Source of the DNA: a virus
Virus record (IMG/VR): IMGVR_UViG_3300023175_001502
Span: 1 to 64,000 of that record
DNA length: 64,000 bases
Reading direction: 5' to 3' (one strand)
Positions within the stretch are counted from its first letter, which is position 1; every line of letters begins with the position of its first letter. Positions 41,926-50,064 of the stretch are shown here, in pieces. A program made the position numbers and the translations under genes. Under the pieces are notes generated by a model, which was not told the DNA's origin, did not search any database, and worked only from the letters and a program-made list of their open reading frames with translations.

Positions 41926-42303
41926 TTATTTTTTGTAGTTGCCTTTGCCCGGTATTACATTACGTACACCACCAACAGGGTCCGGACAATCCCCATCTCT
42001 ACGGAATATTAAATGTACGTGTGGATACATGCATGTTTGTCCTGCACTAGTACCTATATTTAGACCAATGTTGAACCCTGTAATGTTATTACTGGCTTCT
42101 ACATTTTGTTGTCCCATAGCAAGTGCAAACTTAAAACATTTTAGTAAATTTTCTTCTGTAGATTCCTTAGGTACAACAAGAGTATGCCCGTCTGTAACAG
42201 GAAACCCATCTTCATAAACAACAAAGTCTCTTGTGTTTAAAGAAACAGTAGACCATGGTGCTCTATTTTCTTGTTGTGCTAGTTCTAAGTTATCTACTTT
42301 CAT
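41926..42303 (-). CDS. HIT-family nucleotide hydrolase/transferase
   Basis: 125 residues. 'DGHTLVVPKEST' and 'FNIGLNIGTSAGQTCMYPHV' lead to 'YPHVHLIFRRDGD', the HIT site. The central catalytic His is kept, while the first His of HxHxH is replaced by Tyr. Family members hydrolyse dinucleoside polyphosphates or AMP derivatives. The start at 42303 forms an ATGA overlap with the phosphoribosyltransferase gene. Confidence 0.78.
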   Translation of the reverse strand: MKVDNLELAQQENRAPWSTVSLNTRDFVVYEDGFPVTDGHTLVVPKESTEENLLKCFKFALAMGQQNVEASNNITGFNIGLNIGTSAGQTCMYPHVHLIFRRDGDCPDPVGGVRNVIPGKGNYKK

Positions 42304-42857
42304 TGTCCTACATTCTCCCACGGATAAACTAGCCAAACATCTTCTTCTGCTTTATTAACTTCGTGTACACTGTAGTCTACTGTGCCCTTAAACTCACTAG
42401 AAAGATTATCAGTAATAACCGCAAATCGAACATTACGATGCCATACACTATCCCATCCACTTGTTTCTTGCGGTAGACAACTACTCATCCAATCTTGTTT
42501 GATCCAATTTAATGTTGCACCTGTGTCATTGATGTCGTCTACAATAAGAATGTTTTTACGTTTGTTTAAGTCCCAACGACTTTTAAGAATTTTACGTTCT
42601 TCTTCATCTACATAACCAAATGCATCTTCACTCATCCAACAGTTAGATTCGCATTCGCTATCATCGTCACGCAAACTAACTTTAAGTGCTTCGCAACGTA
42701 TACCTAACATATGTGATAATATAGTAGCGGGAATATTGCCGCCACGTGTAATGCCTACGATGTAATCAGGCTTCCAATTGTCATTGTACATTTGCAATGC
42801 AATACTTAAACATGCACGTTCAATATCTGCCCAATCATAATACTGTTTTTTAACCAC
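42300..42857 (-). CDS. purine-type phosphoribosyltransferase
   Basis: 185 residues. PRPP loop 'ILIVDDINDTGATL', substrate strand 'DYIVGITRGGNIPATIL', and a C-terminal 'VWLVYPWE' typical of xanthine/guanine-type phosphoribosyltransferases. I prefer a GTG at 42857, which has GAGAGGT 6 bases upstream; the ATG at 42872 lacks one. Guanine salvage would feed GTP to FolE; this link is inference. Confidence 0.78.
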   Translation of the reverse strand: MVKKQYYDWADIERACLSIALQMYNDNWKPDYIVGITRGGNIPATILSHMLGIRCEALKVSLRDDDSECESNCWMSEDAFGYVDEEERKILKSRWDLNKRKNILIVDDINDTGATLNWIKQDWMSSCLPQETSGWDSVWHRNVRFAVITDNLSSEFKGTVDYSVHEVNKAEEDVWLVYPWENVGQ

Positions 42858-43122
42858 GCTGTGACCTCTCATAATTTTGTAGTAATTCTTCAGTTTTTAT
42901 CTTGCTTCCAAGAACTCTTTTTCTTCCATCTGAACATGTACGATGTATTAGTCCACTGTTATATTCAATATCAATAACACTTCCGTTTTCTGTATCTTCA
43001 GGAAAATTATCGTAATGCATAGAATCTATTCTATGTGCATGAATTGCTTTTACAGTGTTAGCCCATTCCTCTGCAGCTAGTTGTAAACGTCTCCTTTCTA
43101 CTAAATCATCATACTGGCCCAT
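42850..43122 (-). CDS. small conserved phage protein
   Basis: 90 residues; an Arg-rich N-terminal helix and a beta-type C-terminal part ('VIDIEYNSGLIHRTCSDGRK'). Overlaps the phosphoribosyltransferase gene start slightly. No motif recognised. Confidence 0.55.
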   Translation of the reverse strand: MGQYDDLVERRRLQLAAEEWANTVKAIHAHRIDSMHYDNFPEDTENGSVIDIEYNSGLIHRTCSDGRKRVLGSKIKTEELLQNYERSQRG

Positions 43123-43123
43123 A

Positions 43124-43603
43124 TTACTCCTTATATAAATATTTTTTATGGTTTACCCATCTGTAACCTTGTGTTGCTACAAAAGGAAGAAAGCCCCAAT
43201 CTTGTGCTTTCTTGCCCATGTAGAATAAACTCCAACAAGGTATTTCATTTCCGTTCTCATCTTTTTCAAGTTCAAGCCAATGTAGATCATCTGCTTTTCT
43301 AAAACGAAAGTGTCCAGGTCCTCTCCAAACTCGAGTTGCACCTACTACAAAACCTTCTTGAGATCGAATAGGAATATGCTCCCAATAACCACCTTTAATA
43401 ATAAATGTTGCATAGTTCCATGGATGATCGTGTAAAACTTTTTCATCGCTTTTTAAAACTTTATGTAATGTTATATTAAAAGGAAAGTTTTTTCTGTCCT
43501 TAAGAAACAAATAAAATCTAATCAAGTAAGGTTCATTACTGTCTCTATCTGTAATTACTCGACGTCTACCGAGTTTGTCCATAATCTTAGAAAGGAAGGT
43601 CAT
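43124..43603 (-). CDS. cupin-like protein with HDHPW motif
   Basis: 159 residues. 'VLHDHPWNYATFIIKGGYWE' and 'HFRFRKADDLHWLEL' give the His/Glu pattern of a small cupin-like barrel as in cysteine-dioxygenase-like phage proteins. Overlaps the upstream gene by 17 bases. Substrate unknown. Confidence 0.6.
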   Translation of the reverse strand: MTFLSKIMDKLGRRRVITDRDSNEPYLIRFYLFLKDRKNFPFNITLHKVLKSDEKVLHDHPWNYATFIIKGGYWEHIPIRSQEGFVVGATRVWRGPGHFRFRKADDLHWLELEKDENGNEIPCWSLFYMGKKAQDWGFLPFVATQGYRWVNHKKYLYKE

Positions 43604-43925
43604 CTACTTCTCCTGACTTTTTCTTGCCTTCGTAATCCTGCTTACACATATCGTAAACACTTTTGAAGTTACGCCATACCTTTTCTAATGCAGGATATTG
43701 CATGCACATTCTTTCAACTTCACTAGGTGAAATACTATTACTATCCCAACTAGTTGTAATGTTATCTAAATTAAATGAATATGTGCTTGAGTCTGTATCA
43801 TACGTATATGTTGTATCAGCTGTTGTGTTAATTGTTATAGTTGAATCAGCTGAAGAAGTAAATAAACTGTTTGCATCTAATGTAAAACTAAATGTGTTAT
43901 CAGTGTATTGATCATTACTAGCCAT
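43587..43925 (-). CDS. conserved phage protein with Thr/Ser-rich N-terminus
   Basis: 112 residues. The N-terminal 65 residues are beta-type, rich in Thr, Ser and Asp; the C-terminus 'MCMQYPALEKVWRNFKSVYD' and 'GEVDDLPF' is a helical module I recall in several T4-like cyanophage proteins. I use the ATG at 43925 with AGGA 7 bases upstream. Function unknown. Confidence 0.6.
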   Translation of the reverse strand: MASNDQYTDNTFSFTLDANSLFTSSADSTITINTTADTTYTYDTDSSTYSFNLDNITTSWDSNSISPSEVERMCMQYPALEKVWRNFKSVYDMCKQDYEGKKKSGEVDDLPF

Positions 43926-44964
43926 GTTTAATCCTATTATAAATTGCTTCACCTGAGAAAAACTCTTTATTAAGTTTTCTTCTTTGTTTTTCTAAACTTA
44001 CAAGATAATCGTTGTAGTTTTCCATGTAATGACGAATCTTATCAACTAGCAAACCTCTGTACTTTCTATAAGCAAAGTAATCTTCAGTCCATTCACTTGG
44101 ATACTTAAACTCACCTAGTGCCATTTCACTGTAGCTCAGTCTATCAGGCACCATAGGAATAGCATCTACAAGAGCACCTTCATACCAACTAATGCCAAGT
44201 GTTTCTTGTAAGTTAGCACTGAACACCATTTTTGCTTCACCTAGCAAATTATGATAATCATTTTTAGTAAGTGTCTGTTCTTGACATACAACAAATTCGT
44301 ATTCTGGAAGTTGGGTTTTTAGATCATGGAAAATTTCTACTTGCTTCTCGGGAGCAATACGATGCGGGAAAAGTATAAGATTTTGCTTCTCCATACCTTT
44401 ATAACTATCTAAACTGTTCTTTAGATACTCCATAGGCCAACCAACACGGTGTGTTTTGCTGTCATTAATATCTAAACTTTCAGCAAAAAGATCTATATGA
44501 AAATCACTTGCATAAAAGTTATCATCAAAGCATTCGTACATTGATTGCTCTGCATGACGTACCCAAGGTTTATCACCAATTAACCTACCCAAGAAATCGT
44601 GAGGATCATAAGAACCAGCATGCCATAAGCCACCGACTCTAATGTCCACGCCCAAGAGCTCAGCCATGTATTTAAGTTGGATAACAGTTGGATTCCACGC
44701 ATCCGTATATAAGAAATAATCTCCATTTTTAATTTTACCTTTGCAAAACATTTCACCAATCTGCTCGAGTTGTTTACTCTTATACACATTAGTACCGCCA
44801 AAGTTTAGAAATGCCCCAGGCGTTGTAGCCTGAGGCGTTTCTCCACCACTGATAACTTCGACACTTACATTTGTAGCACGACGAAGCTGATTAGGAAGAT
44901 GTTCCTTCCACTGTTTAGTATAACGTGTGTCTACAGCTTCAATGTCTACAATGTATACAGTCAT
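43918..44964 (-). CDS. GT-B glycosyltransferase (GT4-like)
   Basis: 348 residues. 'LILFPHRIAPEKQVEIFHDL' starts the C-terminal Rossmann half and 'LQETLGISWYEGALVDAIPM' holds the EX7E-type donor site of GT4-like enzymes. Its place beside FolE/QueE and QueD/TGT genes, rather than in the left-hand sugar island, makes glycosylation of a modified DNA base a possibility, as with T4 glucosyltransferases; this is inference. Shares its first base with the preceding gene end. Confidence 0.72.
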   Translation of the reverse strand: MTVYIVDIEAVDTRYTKQWKEHLPNQLRRATNVSVEVISGGETPQATTPGAFLNFGGTNVYKSKQLEQIGEMFCKGKIKNGDYFLYTDAWNPTVIQLKYMAELLGVDIRVGGLWHAGSYDPHDFLGRLIGDKPWVRHAEQSMYECFDDNFYASDFHIDLFAESLDINDSKTHRVGWPMEYLKNSLDSYKGMEKQNLILFPHRIAPEKQVEIFHDLKTQLPEYEFVVCQEQTLTKNDYHNLLGEAKMVFSANLQETLGISWYEGALVDAIPMVPDRLSYSEMALGEFKYPSEWTEDYFAYRKYRGLLVDKIRHYMENYNDYLVSLEKQRRKLNKEFFSGEAIYNRIKHG

Positions 44965-45194
44965 TAGTTTCTCCTTTGGTTAACACTCTTACCAAGTTTG
45001 CGGCTTTTTGCTTTTAAATGATTCACGTGCCGTTGATAAGCTCTCCATGCATATGACTTTTCGTCATATAAATTTTTTTCATCAAAGACAAATGCAACAT
45101 TTTTTGCATCACCAGTAAATCTACAGAAATCTTTAAAGTTTTCCAAATCTCTAAAGATTTTGTCATAAGCGGGCTTATTGAATTGAATAGCCAT
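44964..45194 (-). CDS. small basic phage protein
   Basis: 76 residues: 'MAIQFNKPAYDKIFRDL' followed by a Lys/Arg-rich C-terminus ('LKAKSRKLGKSVNQRRN'), possibly nucleic-acid binding. The ATG at 45194 follows AAAGGAAAA; a longer frame to 45269 would run into the QueD-like gene. Confidence 0.55.
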   Translation of the reverse strand: MAIQFNKPAYDKIFRDLENFKDFCRFTGDAKNVAFVFDEKNLYDEKSYAWRAYQRHVNHLKAKSRKLGKSVNQRRN

Positions 45195-45216
45195 AGTGTG
45201 TTTTCCTTTTGTCTCA

Positions 45217-45669
45217 CTAGCTCTTAGGATAAAAGATTGAACAGCCGTTTTCGTTGTCTTCAGCGACACTAATCTCTACAAATCGGCCGGGATACTTTGT
45301 AGAAATTTCTTGATACAAGTCATCTGCGATCATCTCACAGCTCTTGTGATTTAACTCTAGTACGCCTTCGACGTCATAGAGTCGTTGCATCCAGCGTTTA
45401 AACTGAATGAATTCAATGTCGCGGTCGTTATGAAATACTTCAATACGAACACGAAAATGAAAAATATGACGATGTGGAACACCGAGGAAACTTACATCAT
45501 CCCAATCGCCAGTTGCTAATTTAGGGTCAGTGTCAGCACCTGGGTACATATGTACACCTTCTTTTGAAAAGGTTACCCAAATACTACGTTCTGCATTTTT
45601 TATTCTGTCATTCATACTTTCTTCTCTTAATCTACGACCCATGTAGTCGTGATAGGATTCTCGTTGCAT
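45217..45669 (-). CDS. queD: 6-carboxytetrahydropterin synthase/PTPS-like protein (QueD-like)
   Basis: 150 residues. 'GVPHRHIFHFRVRIEVFHND' holds the paired zinc-binding His (H66, H68), followed by 'LELNHKSCEMIADDL' and 'AEDNENGCSIFY'. The fold resembles QueD/PTPS proteins of T4-like cyanophages, though not all canonical QueD catalytic residues are identifiable. Operon context (FolE, QueE, TGT) supports the preQ0 pathway. The promoter would make the 45669 ATG leaderless; an ATG at 45615 (MNDRIKNAERS) is a real alternative. Confidence 0.6.
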   Translation of the reverse strand: MQRESYHDYMGRRLREESMNDRIKNAERSIWVTFSKEGVHMYPGADTDPKLATGDWDDVSFLGVPHRHIFHFRVRIEVFHNDRDIEFIQFKRWMQRLYDVEGVLELNHKSCEMIADDLYQEISTKYPGRFVEISVAEDNENGCSIFYPKS

Positions 45670-45676
45670 TGTTTAT

Positions 45677-45705
45677 ATAATACTTTCATTCAATAACTTT
45701 GTCAA
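45677..45705 (-). promoter_or_regulatory. sigma70-like promoter for queD
   Basis: On the - strand, TTGACA (45705-45700), 17 bases, TATTAT (45682-45677). The -35 box lies in the last codons of the upstream gene (stop at 45686-45688). Confidence 0.7.
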
Positions 45706-46228
45706 GTCCATATTTGCTCCAATCTGTAAATTTTTCTCTATCTAACAGATCGTGTAAACTATGACACCAAACACCTGGGTTAGTTGCCTTAAAATCTACA
45801 TCATCAATCTTAATCATTGTGTTGTAGTTCCAAAGTTTCGTGTAAGGCAATGGAACACGAATTTGCGGAATAAAGTTATCTTTTTCACATAGTCCGCCGT
45901 CGTGGAACGTACCTTGTGCTGCACTAAGAGGAATATCAAGTGTGCAAAGAATGTCTTTATTTAAGAAGTATTCGATCATGTCTTCCCATTTACGATAGTA
46001 ATCGTATAAACTTTCGTCATTACACGGATCTTCAGGGTTAAAACTGTGATTAGCACCAAAGAAGATATGTTCGCACTGTTCTTTTTCGTACCAAAATTCA
46101 ATTTCATCTACAGGTTGTACATCTGTAACAAACAGTGTACGCATACCGTAGGCAGGAGTTTTTTCAACTTCAGTACCTACAAAGTATTTTACATTTTCCT
46201 GTACGCCGGTTTCGTAATCTCTTTTCAT
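45686..46228 (-). CDS. conserved phage protein, function unknown
   Basis: 180 residues, acidic and aromatic-rich ('VDEIEFWYEKEQCEHIFFGA', 'GANHSFNPEDPCND'). No QueC signature (SGG.DS and zinc cysteines) is present. It lies between the TGT-like genes and queD, so a role in DNA modification is possible but unproven. Starts with an ATGA overlap. Confidence 0.6.
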   Translation of the reverse strand: MKRDYETGVQENVKYFVGTEVEKTPAYGMRTLFVTDVQPVDEIEFWYEKEQCEHIFFGANHSFNPEDPCNDESLYDYYRKWEDMIEYFLNKDILCTLDIPLSAAQGTFHDGGLCEKDNFIPQIRVPLPYTKLWNYNTMIKIDDVDFKATNPGVWCHSLHDLLDREKFTDWSKYGLDKVIE

Positions 46229-46410
46229 CCTTGTTGTGCCTTATGCTGTGCAACACCTGCCGCTTTAGAAAGTTCTGAAAAACGATCAGCAACCTGTCGC
46301 ATTTCACTTTCCATAGTTTTATCACGCTCGCCCATTTGTCGAGCCATGTTGTGTAGCAATACAACCATATCGCCGTCTGTTAATGGGGTTCTTCCTTCTG
46401 GTAATGGCAT
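46225..46410 (-). CDS. small helical phage protein
   Basis: 61 residues: 'MPLPEGRTPLTDGDMVVLLH' then a charged helix rich in Glu, Met and Arg. AAGGA lies 10 bases before the ATG. Overlaps the next gene as ATGA and shares a base with the one before. Function unknown. Confidence 0.6.
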   Translation of the reverse strand: MPLPEGRTPLTDGDMVVLLHNMARQMGERDKTMESEMRQVADRFSELSKAAGVAQHKAQQG

Positions 46411-46613
46411 TATCCTAGGTCCTTCAATTCTGTTTCAAGCCTGTGTATTTCATCTTTGAGCCAAAGTTTTTTAGTTTTTTTACGGTTAATCTCTCCATCA
46501 TTTGCAAACTTATTGTACAACTCTTTTATTTCGTCGTCAAGTAATCTGTGACGTTTATACAACTCTTGCAAATAATTTGCAATTTTATTGTGCTTCTCCG
46601 TGAAGTTGCTCAT
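46410..46613 (-). CDS. small coiled-coil phage protein
   Basis: 67 residues, a nearly continuous charged helix ('NYLQELYKRHRLLDDEIKEL'), likely a coiled coil. The ATG at 46613 has GAGGT upstream. It overlaps the end of the preceding gene. Function unknown. Confidence 0.6.
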   Translation of the reverse strand: MSNFTEKHNKIANYLQELYKRHRLLDDEIKELYNKFANDGEINRKKTKKLWLKDEIHRLETELKDLG

Positions 46614-47163
46614 CTTCAAGTACCTCTAATTTTGATTCGTCTAGCTCTTCATCTTCAGTTGAAACAGTAGGTTCAACTTCAAATAAACTATCAAAGTATG
46701 TACTAGAGTTGACAGTCTTCTTACCAACAGCACCTCTAGTACCTATAATAGACATCCAAAAACGGCTAAATTCTTCTATTACCGCTTCTGCTTCATCTCT
46801 GTTGTCAGTTGCAAATATTGCTTCCACAACATCTCTAAAAAATACCCTGTCAAAGCGTTCTTCAACAAGCATTGCCGGTATAATTCCATTGTCGTACTGT
46901 CTATTTGCTTCTTGTACAGCATTAATATGACTCCAAACATTATGGCCCATTTGAATAGCATATGAAAAACTATCCCAGGAGGTCTTTCCTTCTTTACCTA
47001 TTTTGTTTAAATCACCAGGTGCATATGTACATACATCTGATACCTTAAGTCCAGTAGTTAACGGACTATCTTCGAAGTTAGCAAAAATACCATCTTGTAA
47101 TACAGCATCTCTAAATAATCTGCTGTCAGTTGCATACTTTTTATTATCAACAGACGGAACCAT
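46585..47163 (-). CDS. C-terminal part of the TGT/DpdA-like transferase, out of frame with the N-terminal part
   Basis: About 192 residues from 'MVPSVDNKKYATD', with 'APGDLNKIGKEGKTSWDSFS' and 'MGHNVWSHINAVQEANRQ', segments that read as a continuation of the TGT-like protein rather than a separate enzyme. This frame is open from 47250, but no Shine-Dalgarno sequence precedes a usable ATG. It ends with an acidic tail. Either a +1/-2 frame change joins the two parts, or the gene is broken by a small indel, or it is an assembly error. Confidence 0.6.
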   Translation of the reverse strand: MVPSVDNKKYATDSRLFRDAVLQDGIFANFEDSPLTTGLKVSDVCTYAPGDLNKIGKEGKTSWDSFSYAIQMGHNVWSHINAVQEANRQYDNGIIPAMLVEERFDRVFFRDVVEAIFATDNRDEAEAVIEEFSRFWMSIIGTRGAVGKKTVNSSTYFDSLFEVEPTVSTEDEELDESKLEVLEDEQLHGEAQ

Positions 47164-48124
47164 TATAAACCCATTTGCTTCTATCTTGGGTTTCATTTTG
47201 AATATAAATCTGTCCGTTTGCTGTAGCAAGAAACGGTGAAGCACAATCAAATGTAATTTGGAAGTTTGGATTGTGATACTTACGAACAGCTCGTTGAACG
47301 TCTGTTAGTAATGTAGCCCATTCTAGTTTCGAAGTACCTAAGAAGTGCATTACGTCATGCACACCCTTTTCCAATAGTCCGTCAAACCTCAATGCAACTA
47401 GACGTTTAAGAACCAAATGAATGTCGCACATGTTCTGTCCACCCATTGACCAACCGTTAAAATGGTCAGTATATTTTTTAGGATCACAGTAGTCTTTCAT
47501 TTGCTGATACCAATCCTCTGCATCAGCATGATTTTCACCTTGTAAAACATTTAAGAACTTACAAGCACCTGTTCTATGCTTCATCCAATAGTCGTTATTA
47601 ATACGTGTAGCATTTACAGCATCTTGATAAGTGCTAATACCTGTTGCTTTTGCACCTGCAGGTGAACGTGAAACCCAAGCAGGAATATCAAGTATCATAC
47701 CGTAATCCATATAAGCATCCATCCAACGGAGAACGCCGTCACGTTTCTTTTGTGCTTTTGGACAGTTTGGATCTTTCCAGTCACCTTCCCATACACCTTT
47801 ACCAATTTGGAAGCCACCCGAGTCGCCCAGTAGCCAAGTATTTTCTCTATCTCTGTTTCGCACCATATCTTCTTTAGGTGCGTGTTTGTTGATGTCTAAT
47901 TCAGCGTGTCCTGCTGAATACAGTGTCCATTTGTATTGGAATTGACCTTCTTGTTTGTTAAGATAGTTTAAACTCTCTACACCGTTAGCAAAGTTGCTAG
48001 GAATACGTGACTTATCTACATATTCATCAAAACGTTGCTTACCTACATAAGTTGCATAGAAACCACTTAGTGCAGGAAGAAAGATCGCATAATCGTTTTG
48101 TGTTGCTGTTAAGTCTTTATTCAT
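47147..48124 (-). CDS. TGT/DpdA-like transglycosylase, N-terminal and catalytic part
   Basis: 325 residues. 'LLGDSGGFQIGKG' is the tRNA-guanine transglycosylase signature including the catalytic Asp of the DSGGFQ motif; 'MILDIPAWVSRS', 'GWSMGGQNM' and 'FDCASPFLATANGQIY' are further TGT-type pieces. Phage DpdA proteins of this family insert preQ0 or derivatives into DNA. The reading frame stops soon after 'SKWVYN', with the expected continuation in another frame (46585-47163). With FolE, QueD-like and QueE proteins it forms a DNA 7-deazaguanine module. Confidence 0.75.
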   Translation of the reverse strand: MNKDLTATQNDYAIFLPALSGFYATYVGKQRFDEYVDKSRIPSNFANGVESLNYLNKQEGQFQYKWTLYSAGHAELDINKHAPKEDMVRNRDRENTWLLGDSGGFQIGKGVWEGDWKDPNCPKAQKKRDGVLRWMDAYMDYGMILDIPAWVSRSPAGAKATGISTYQDAVNATRINNDYWMKHRTGACKFLNVLQGENHADAEDWYQQMKDYCDPKKYTDHFNGWSMGGQNMCDIHLVLKRLVALRFDGLLEKGVHDVMHFLGTSKLEWATLLTDVQRAVRKYHNPNFQITFDCASPFLATANGQIYIQNETQDRSKWVYNGSVC

Positions 48125-48127
48125 TCG

Positions 48128-48856
48128 TTACTTGCTCTGTGCTGGAAGAATGTAATCGTATTTTACCATGCCGCTATCTACTGAAATCATCATAGCACCT
48201 TGATCCGAAATGCTCATAGTAATATCACCATCTAGATTAAGAATACTTTGAACTTGTGCTACTGGCCAACTCCAAGTGTGTTGAAGACTACCTTCTACAC
48301 CGTGCTGGAAAACAAACTCACCTGCGTGTGTGCTTGCATCACCAAAGCTAAACACTAGATTATTATCCTTAGTAGTAACATTAAATGTAGGCTCTTCACT
48401 GTGTGCCGCACTCATTAGTTTCATACGTGCAATACTTGCAACACTAGGACTAAATGTTACATTCCATGATGCACCTTTGAACTTAACAGTTTTAAGTTTT
48501 TCCTCAATAATTGCTTTGTTCATAAAGCGGTAATCATTTTGGAAATCGCCTGCAGCGTTTTCAAAGTGAATGTGTGTAGGAACAACTTCACCGTTACGTT
48601 CTGCTTCAACTACTTCTAGTTTAGCATCTTTTTGGTATTCAGGATTTTTTAAATGCAATGCAAGTTTATCCAAATTAGGCATACCAAACGTGCCTTTAAA
48701 TTCTGCTACAGGTGCATTTGTTTCACCTGATAAGATAACAGATCTATCATCTGCCATGCTTTCAACTGATGTACCTTCATCACTATTAATTTTAACTAGA
48801 TTCAAAAAACCTAGTGCATGTGTATGAGCTACAATGTCTTGTAAAATATCTTTCAT
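48128..48856 (-). CDS. 45: DNA polymerase sliding clamp (gp45-like)
   Basis: 242 residues, somewhat longer than T4 gp45 (228). It has the clamp pattern of repeated beta-alpha-beta halves, with 'HLKNPEYQKDAKLEV' and a C-terminal 'MVKYDYILPAQSK', and resembles cyanophage gp45. A trimeric ring holding gp43 on DNA is expected. A perfect sigma70-like promoter precedes it with an 18-base leader. The clamp-loader genes are not in the window. Confidence 0.8.
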   Translation of the reverse strand: MKDILQDIVAHTHALGFLNLVKINSDEGTSVESMADDRSVILSGETNAPVAEFKGTFGMPNLDKLALHLKNPEYQKDAKLEVVEAERNGEVVPTHIHFENAAGDFQNDYRFMNKAIIEEKLKTVKFKGASWNVTFSPSVASIARMKLMSAAHSEEPTFNVTTKDNNLVFSFGDASTHAGEFVFQHGVEGSLQHTWSWPVAQVQSILNLDGDITMSISDQGAMMISVDSGMVKYDYILPAQSK

Positions 48857-49620
48857 AAGGGTTCTCCATTTGTAATGTTTATTATATTATCGTTGCCTTG
48901 CTTTGTCAAGAAGTTTTCTACCGTGTATTTAGGTTTCCAACCAAGGGCCTTAATTTTTTCTGTGTTTGCGCAAGTAAACTCACGCTCTCCAGGGGTATTT
49001 AGACGAATGGGTAGTCCAGGTGCTAGGTCTTGAATCCTAACTGGAACACCAGTTCCTATATCTATTATACCTTTGACGTATTCTGCTTTGATTAATATTT
49101 CAATAGCATCGAGTACATCGTTTAAATGAACAAAATCTCTATAGTGTTTTGTTACATATTCTAAAGTTCCGTCTCTTAGTTTTTTAAAAAACATATTTTC
49201 TCTTGTACATGTATCCGAATAAACTGTATGAAAACGCATACCTAATGTGTTAGGATAACGTTCTGCTAATTCTTCTAAACAATACTTAGAAGCAGCATAA
49301 GGGTTTAGGTCAGGCTCATATGCACTAGAGCTACTTGCGTAAAGAATGCGTGTATCTTCAAACTTTTCAAAAAGACGTCTGCTTGCTTCTATATTATTCA
49401 TCCAATAGCCTGCTGGATCTTTTAAACTTTCACGTACACCACTTTTACCTGCAAGATGTATTACAAGATCGACACGTTCCGGCCATTTATCAAAGTATAA
49501 AAGATCTTGATCGGCACCATCAGCAATGTCTATTGTATAAACTATATGCTTTTTACGTTGTAACCGTTTCAGCAACATTGAACCAATGAAGCCTTTATGT
49601 CCAGTTAAAAGAATTTTCAT
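48853..49620 (-). CDS. NAD-dependent nucleotide-sugar epimerase/dehydratase (extended SDR)
   Basis: 255 residues, short for the family. 'LLTGHKGFIGSMLL' is the NAD loop, 'LVIHLAGKSGV' and 'YASSSSAYEP' follow, and 'NPYAASKYCLEEL' has the catalytic YxxxK. It probably interconverts a nucleotide sugar. Overlaps the nucleotidyltransferase gene by 4 bases, a natural pair for making an activated sugar. Confidence 0.78.
   Translation of the reverse strand: MKILLTGHKGFIGSMLLKRLQRKKHIVYTIDIADGADQDLLYFDKWPERVDLVIHLAGKSGVRESLKDPAGYWMNNIEASRRLFEKFEDTRILYASSSSAYEPDLNPYAASKYCLEELAERYPNTLGMRFHTVYSDTCTRENMFFKKLRDGTLEYVTKHYRDFVHLNDVLDAIEILIKAEYVKGIIDIGTGVPVRIQDLAPGLPIRLNTPGEREFTCANTEKIKALGWKPKYTVENFLTKQGNDNIINITNGEPL
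48881..48909 (-). promoter_or_regulatory. sigma70-like promoter for the sliding clamp gene
   Basis: On the - strand, TTGACA (48909-48904), 17 bases, TATAAT (48886-48881), inside the 3' end of the epimerase gene. GGAG is present in the short leader. Confidence 0.78.
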
Positions 49621-50033
49621 TTGTTTTCTCTTTCTACAACACTTTTTCTTAGTCCACTTGAACTAAATCTATGATCTCGTTTGTTAAAATATAGTTCTAT
49701 GTCTCGTTGACGACAAATATCTTTACCAGTAAAATCTTTATCTCTATATTCTTCTCCAAGTATGCGAACGTGTATCTTATAAAGTTGTAGAATGTCTTCT
49801 AAATCTTGTTCTGTTCCGTATGGAATAATTTCATCAACATAACCTACAGCCTTTAGTTGTGTATAACGTTCAACAATAGTTTGAATCGGAGGGTTCTTAT
49901 TAGGTCTATCGACACTAGGATCCATTTGTAAACCTACCATTAAGTAATCACATTGATCTTTTGCTTCCCTAAGCATTTGGACATGCCCAGAATGTAGTAG
50001 ATCAAATGTACTACATGTAAATCCTACCTTCAT
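49617..50033 (-). CDS. cytidylyltransferase-like nucleotidyltransferase (TagD/HldE-like)
   Basis: 138 residues. 'GFTCSTFDLLHSGHVQML' contains the HxGH motif, and 'RFSSSGLRKS' the C-terminal ISxTxxR-like motif of the nucleotidyltransferase superfamily. Likely substrate is glycerol-3-phosphate or a heptose-phosphate-like compound. The ATG at 50033 sits 4-5 bases after a strong AGAGGAGGT, which decides the start over an upstream in-frame ATG. Confidence 0.78.
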   Translation of the reverse strand: MKVGFTCSTFDLLHSGHVQMLREAKDQCDYLMVGLQMDPSVDRPNKNPPIQTIVERYTQLKAVGYVDEIIPYGTEQDLEDILQLYKIHVRILGEEYRDKDFTGKDICRQRDIELYFNKRDHRFSSSGLRKSVVERENK

Positions 50034-50064
50034 GTTACCTCCTCTTACAGCCATTTTCCTGTAA

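Noticed and set aside
45686-46228. Possible QueC to complete the preQ0 pathway
   Set aside because: The ATP-pyrophosphatase SGG.DS motif and the zinc cysteines are missing.
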